In this document: piece by piece, positions 63,271 through 64,000 of the stretch
Position numbering within the stretch: position 1 is the stretch's first letter
Layout of the letters: every line of letters begins with the position of its first letter
From: Steromphala cineraria
Taxonomy: Eukaryota > Mollusca > Gastropoda > Trochida > Trochidae
Reading direction: 5' to 3'
Length of the DNA stretch: 64,000 nucleotides
NCBI GenBank assembly: GCA_916613615.1
Contig: OU744721.1
Location: 75,707,060-75,771,059, forward strand
The notes under the pieces: model-generated
The model's database searches: none
Seen by the model: the letters and a program-made list of their open reading frames with translations, nothing else
What the model was told of the DNA's origin: nothing
Position numbers and translations under genes: made by a program

Positions 63271-63679
63271 CAATCTAGTTAAAACTAGCTGTAACATTTA
63301 CGTCCCATAAGTCCTACGTTACATCTATCTACTTACCCACTTAGTCTGTGTCGAGTATGAGCGAAAATTAACCAATGAAAACAAACTGGCTCAGATCTTA
63401 GTATCGGACAATCTAGTTAAAAGTAACTGTTAGAATTGGGTAATCTAGTCAAAACTAGCTGAAATTCTTATGTCCCATAAATAAATTATTGACATTTATA
63501 TTTTCATTTTGTGTAAAATGCAATATAAATCCTAACGAAGCACGATTCAAAGAGATCAGCCAGTCTTTTTCATTGGTTGATTTCTGCGCATACTCGACAC
63601 GGACCTAGTGGGAAAGTGGCTAAATGTAACATAGGACTTATGGGACATATACATTACAGCTAGTTTTAGTTTTAGTTTG
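63271..63679. mobile_element. foldback/hAT-like MITE, 409 bp, 8-bp TSD
   Basis: Perfect duplication AATCCTGG at 63263-63270 and 63680-63687. The arms, about 140 bp each, are inverted copies that share AAAACTAGCTGTAA, GTCCCATAAGTCCTA, GTGTCGAGTATG and CAACCAATGAAAA boxes. Extra internal copies of the AATCTAGTTAAAA box lie near 63409 and 63440. No open frame of note. Confidence 0.82.
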
Positions 63680-63687
63680 AATCCTGG

Positions 63688-64000
63688 ATGTATGAATCCT
63701 TGCTGGGATGTATGATTATACATTTGCACATTAAAGAACAGACCACGAACAATTGAAGATTTTATACATGCAATGTAAGAGAGCCACAGCAAGGATACTT
63801 TCATGCATGATAACAAACTTGTTGCATAAAGTGTTTAAGAAGAGCACAGAACACTAATGGTGTACCGATTAGCAAGCTGGCCACTAATGATAGAGGCCCA
63901 GGCACAAATCTCAGTGGACATAACAAACTTTTGTGAAATGGTTCTCACCCTGTATGGTTCCCAGGTCAAGGCACTTCATCCACAATGCACTTAACTCAAC
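63688..64000. other. window end, nothing recognised
   Basis: AT-rich sequence without exon or repeat that I can support. Confidence 0.5.

Overview
This is animal nuclear DNA. Coding sequence comes in short exons with GT-AG borders, introns are long and AT-rich, and non-autonomous DNA transposons, minisatellites, a LINE remnant and a SINE tail are abundant. The repeat types point to a lophotrochozoan, most likely a mollusc: an array whose head is rich in GTCCGTCC, TTAA-flanked AGGGACAGT elements, and a SINE tail reading ACGTTAAACCCCAA. That assignment is an inference from remembered repeat families. I saw no bacterial, CRISPR, tRNA or rRNA feature.

Positions 1 to about 39150 hold the 3' part of one plus-strand collagen gene. 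I can place 28 exons (1848 bp, 615 codons plus a stop). Every one is phase 0, most are multiples of 9 bp, and most start on a Gly codon. The Gly-X-Y helix is broken by several short non-collagenous stretches. The last two exons each carry the cysteine motif GLDAPCP-(4)-GLP-(2)-GC, which I recognise from the C-terminus of the transmembrane MACIT collagens (types XIII, XXIII and XXV). The 5' end, with the expected cytoplasmic and membrane segments, lies outside the window. The gene shows several local exon duplications: three short interruption exons at 5218-6618, twin basic exons at 30130-30284 split by a 56-nt intron, and the twin C-terminal exons. One very basic, CpG-rich open stretch (13440-13694) may be an extra exon or an internal first exon.

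The introns carry MITE-like elements with visible target-site duplications: Mutator-type at 9211, pogo/Tc1-type at 8748, hAT-type at 15401 and TTAA-flanked at 29183 and 34308. The 7.5-kb intron before the C-terminal exons holds a 2.07-kb element with twelve copies of a ~146-bp repeat. Each copy is rich in GGGTCA half-sites.

From 39.2 to 59.5 kb I find no gene. This stretch holds a C-rich strand-skewed block (43.55-44.83 kb), a 29-bp minisatellite (50.2-50.7 kb), two sibling TTAA MITEs (51.1 and 58.0 kb), an 81-bp near-perfect hairpin flanked by 8-bp direct repeats (53.8 kb), and a SINE tail nested in a LINE ORF2 remnant (56.7-57.1 kb) inside a 1.5-kb inverted-repeat pair.

From 59.5 to about 62.1 kb is a complete two-exon gene for a DDIT4/REDD1-family protein (199 aa), a stress-induced inhibitor of TORC1 signalling. 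It has a TATA-like box, an initiator and a perfect CArG box upstream. The window ends in AT-rich DNA with a 409-bp foldback element bounded by 8-bp duplications. The two genes share a strand but I see no functional link between them.
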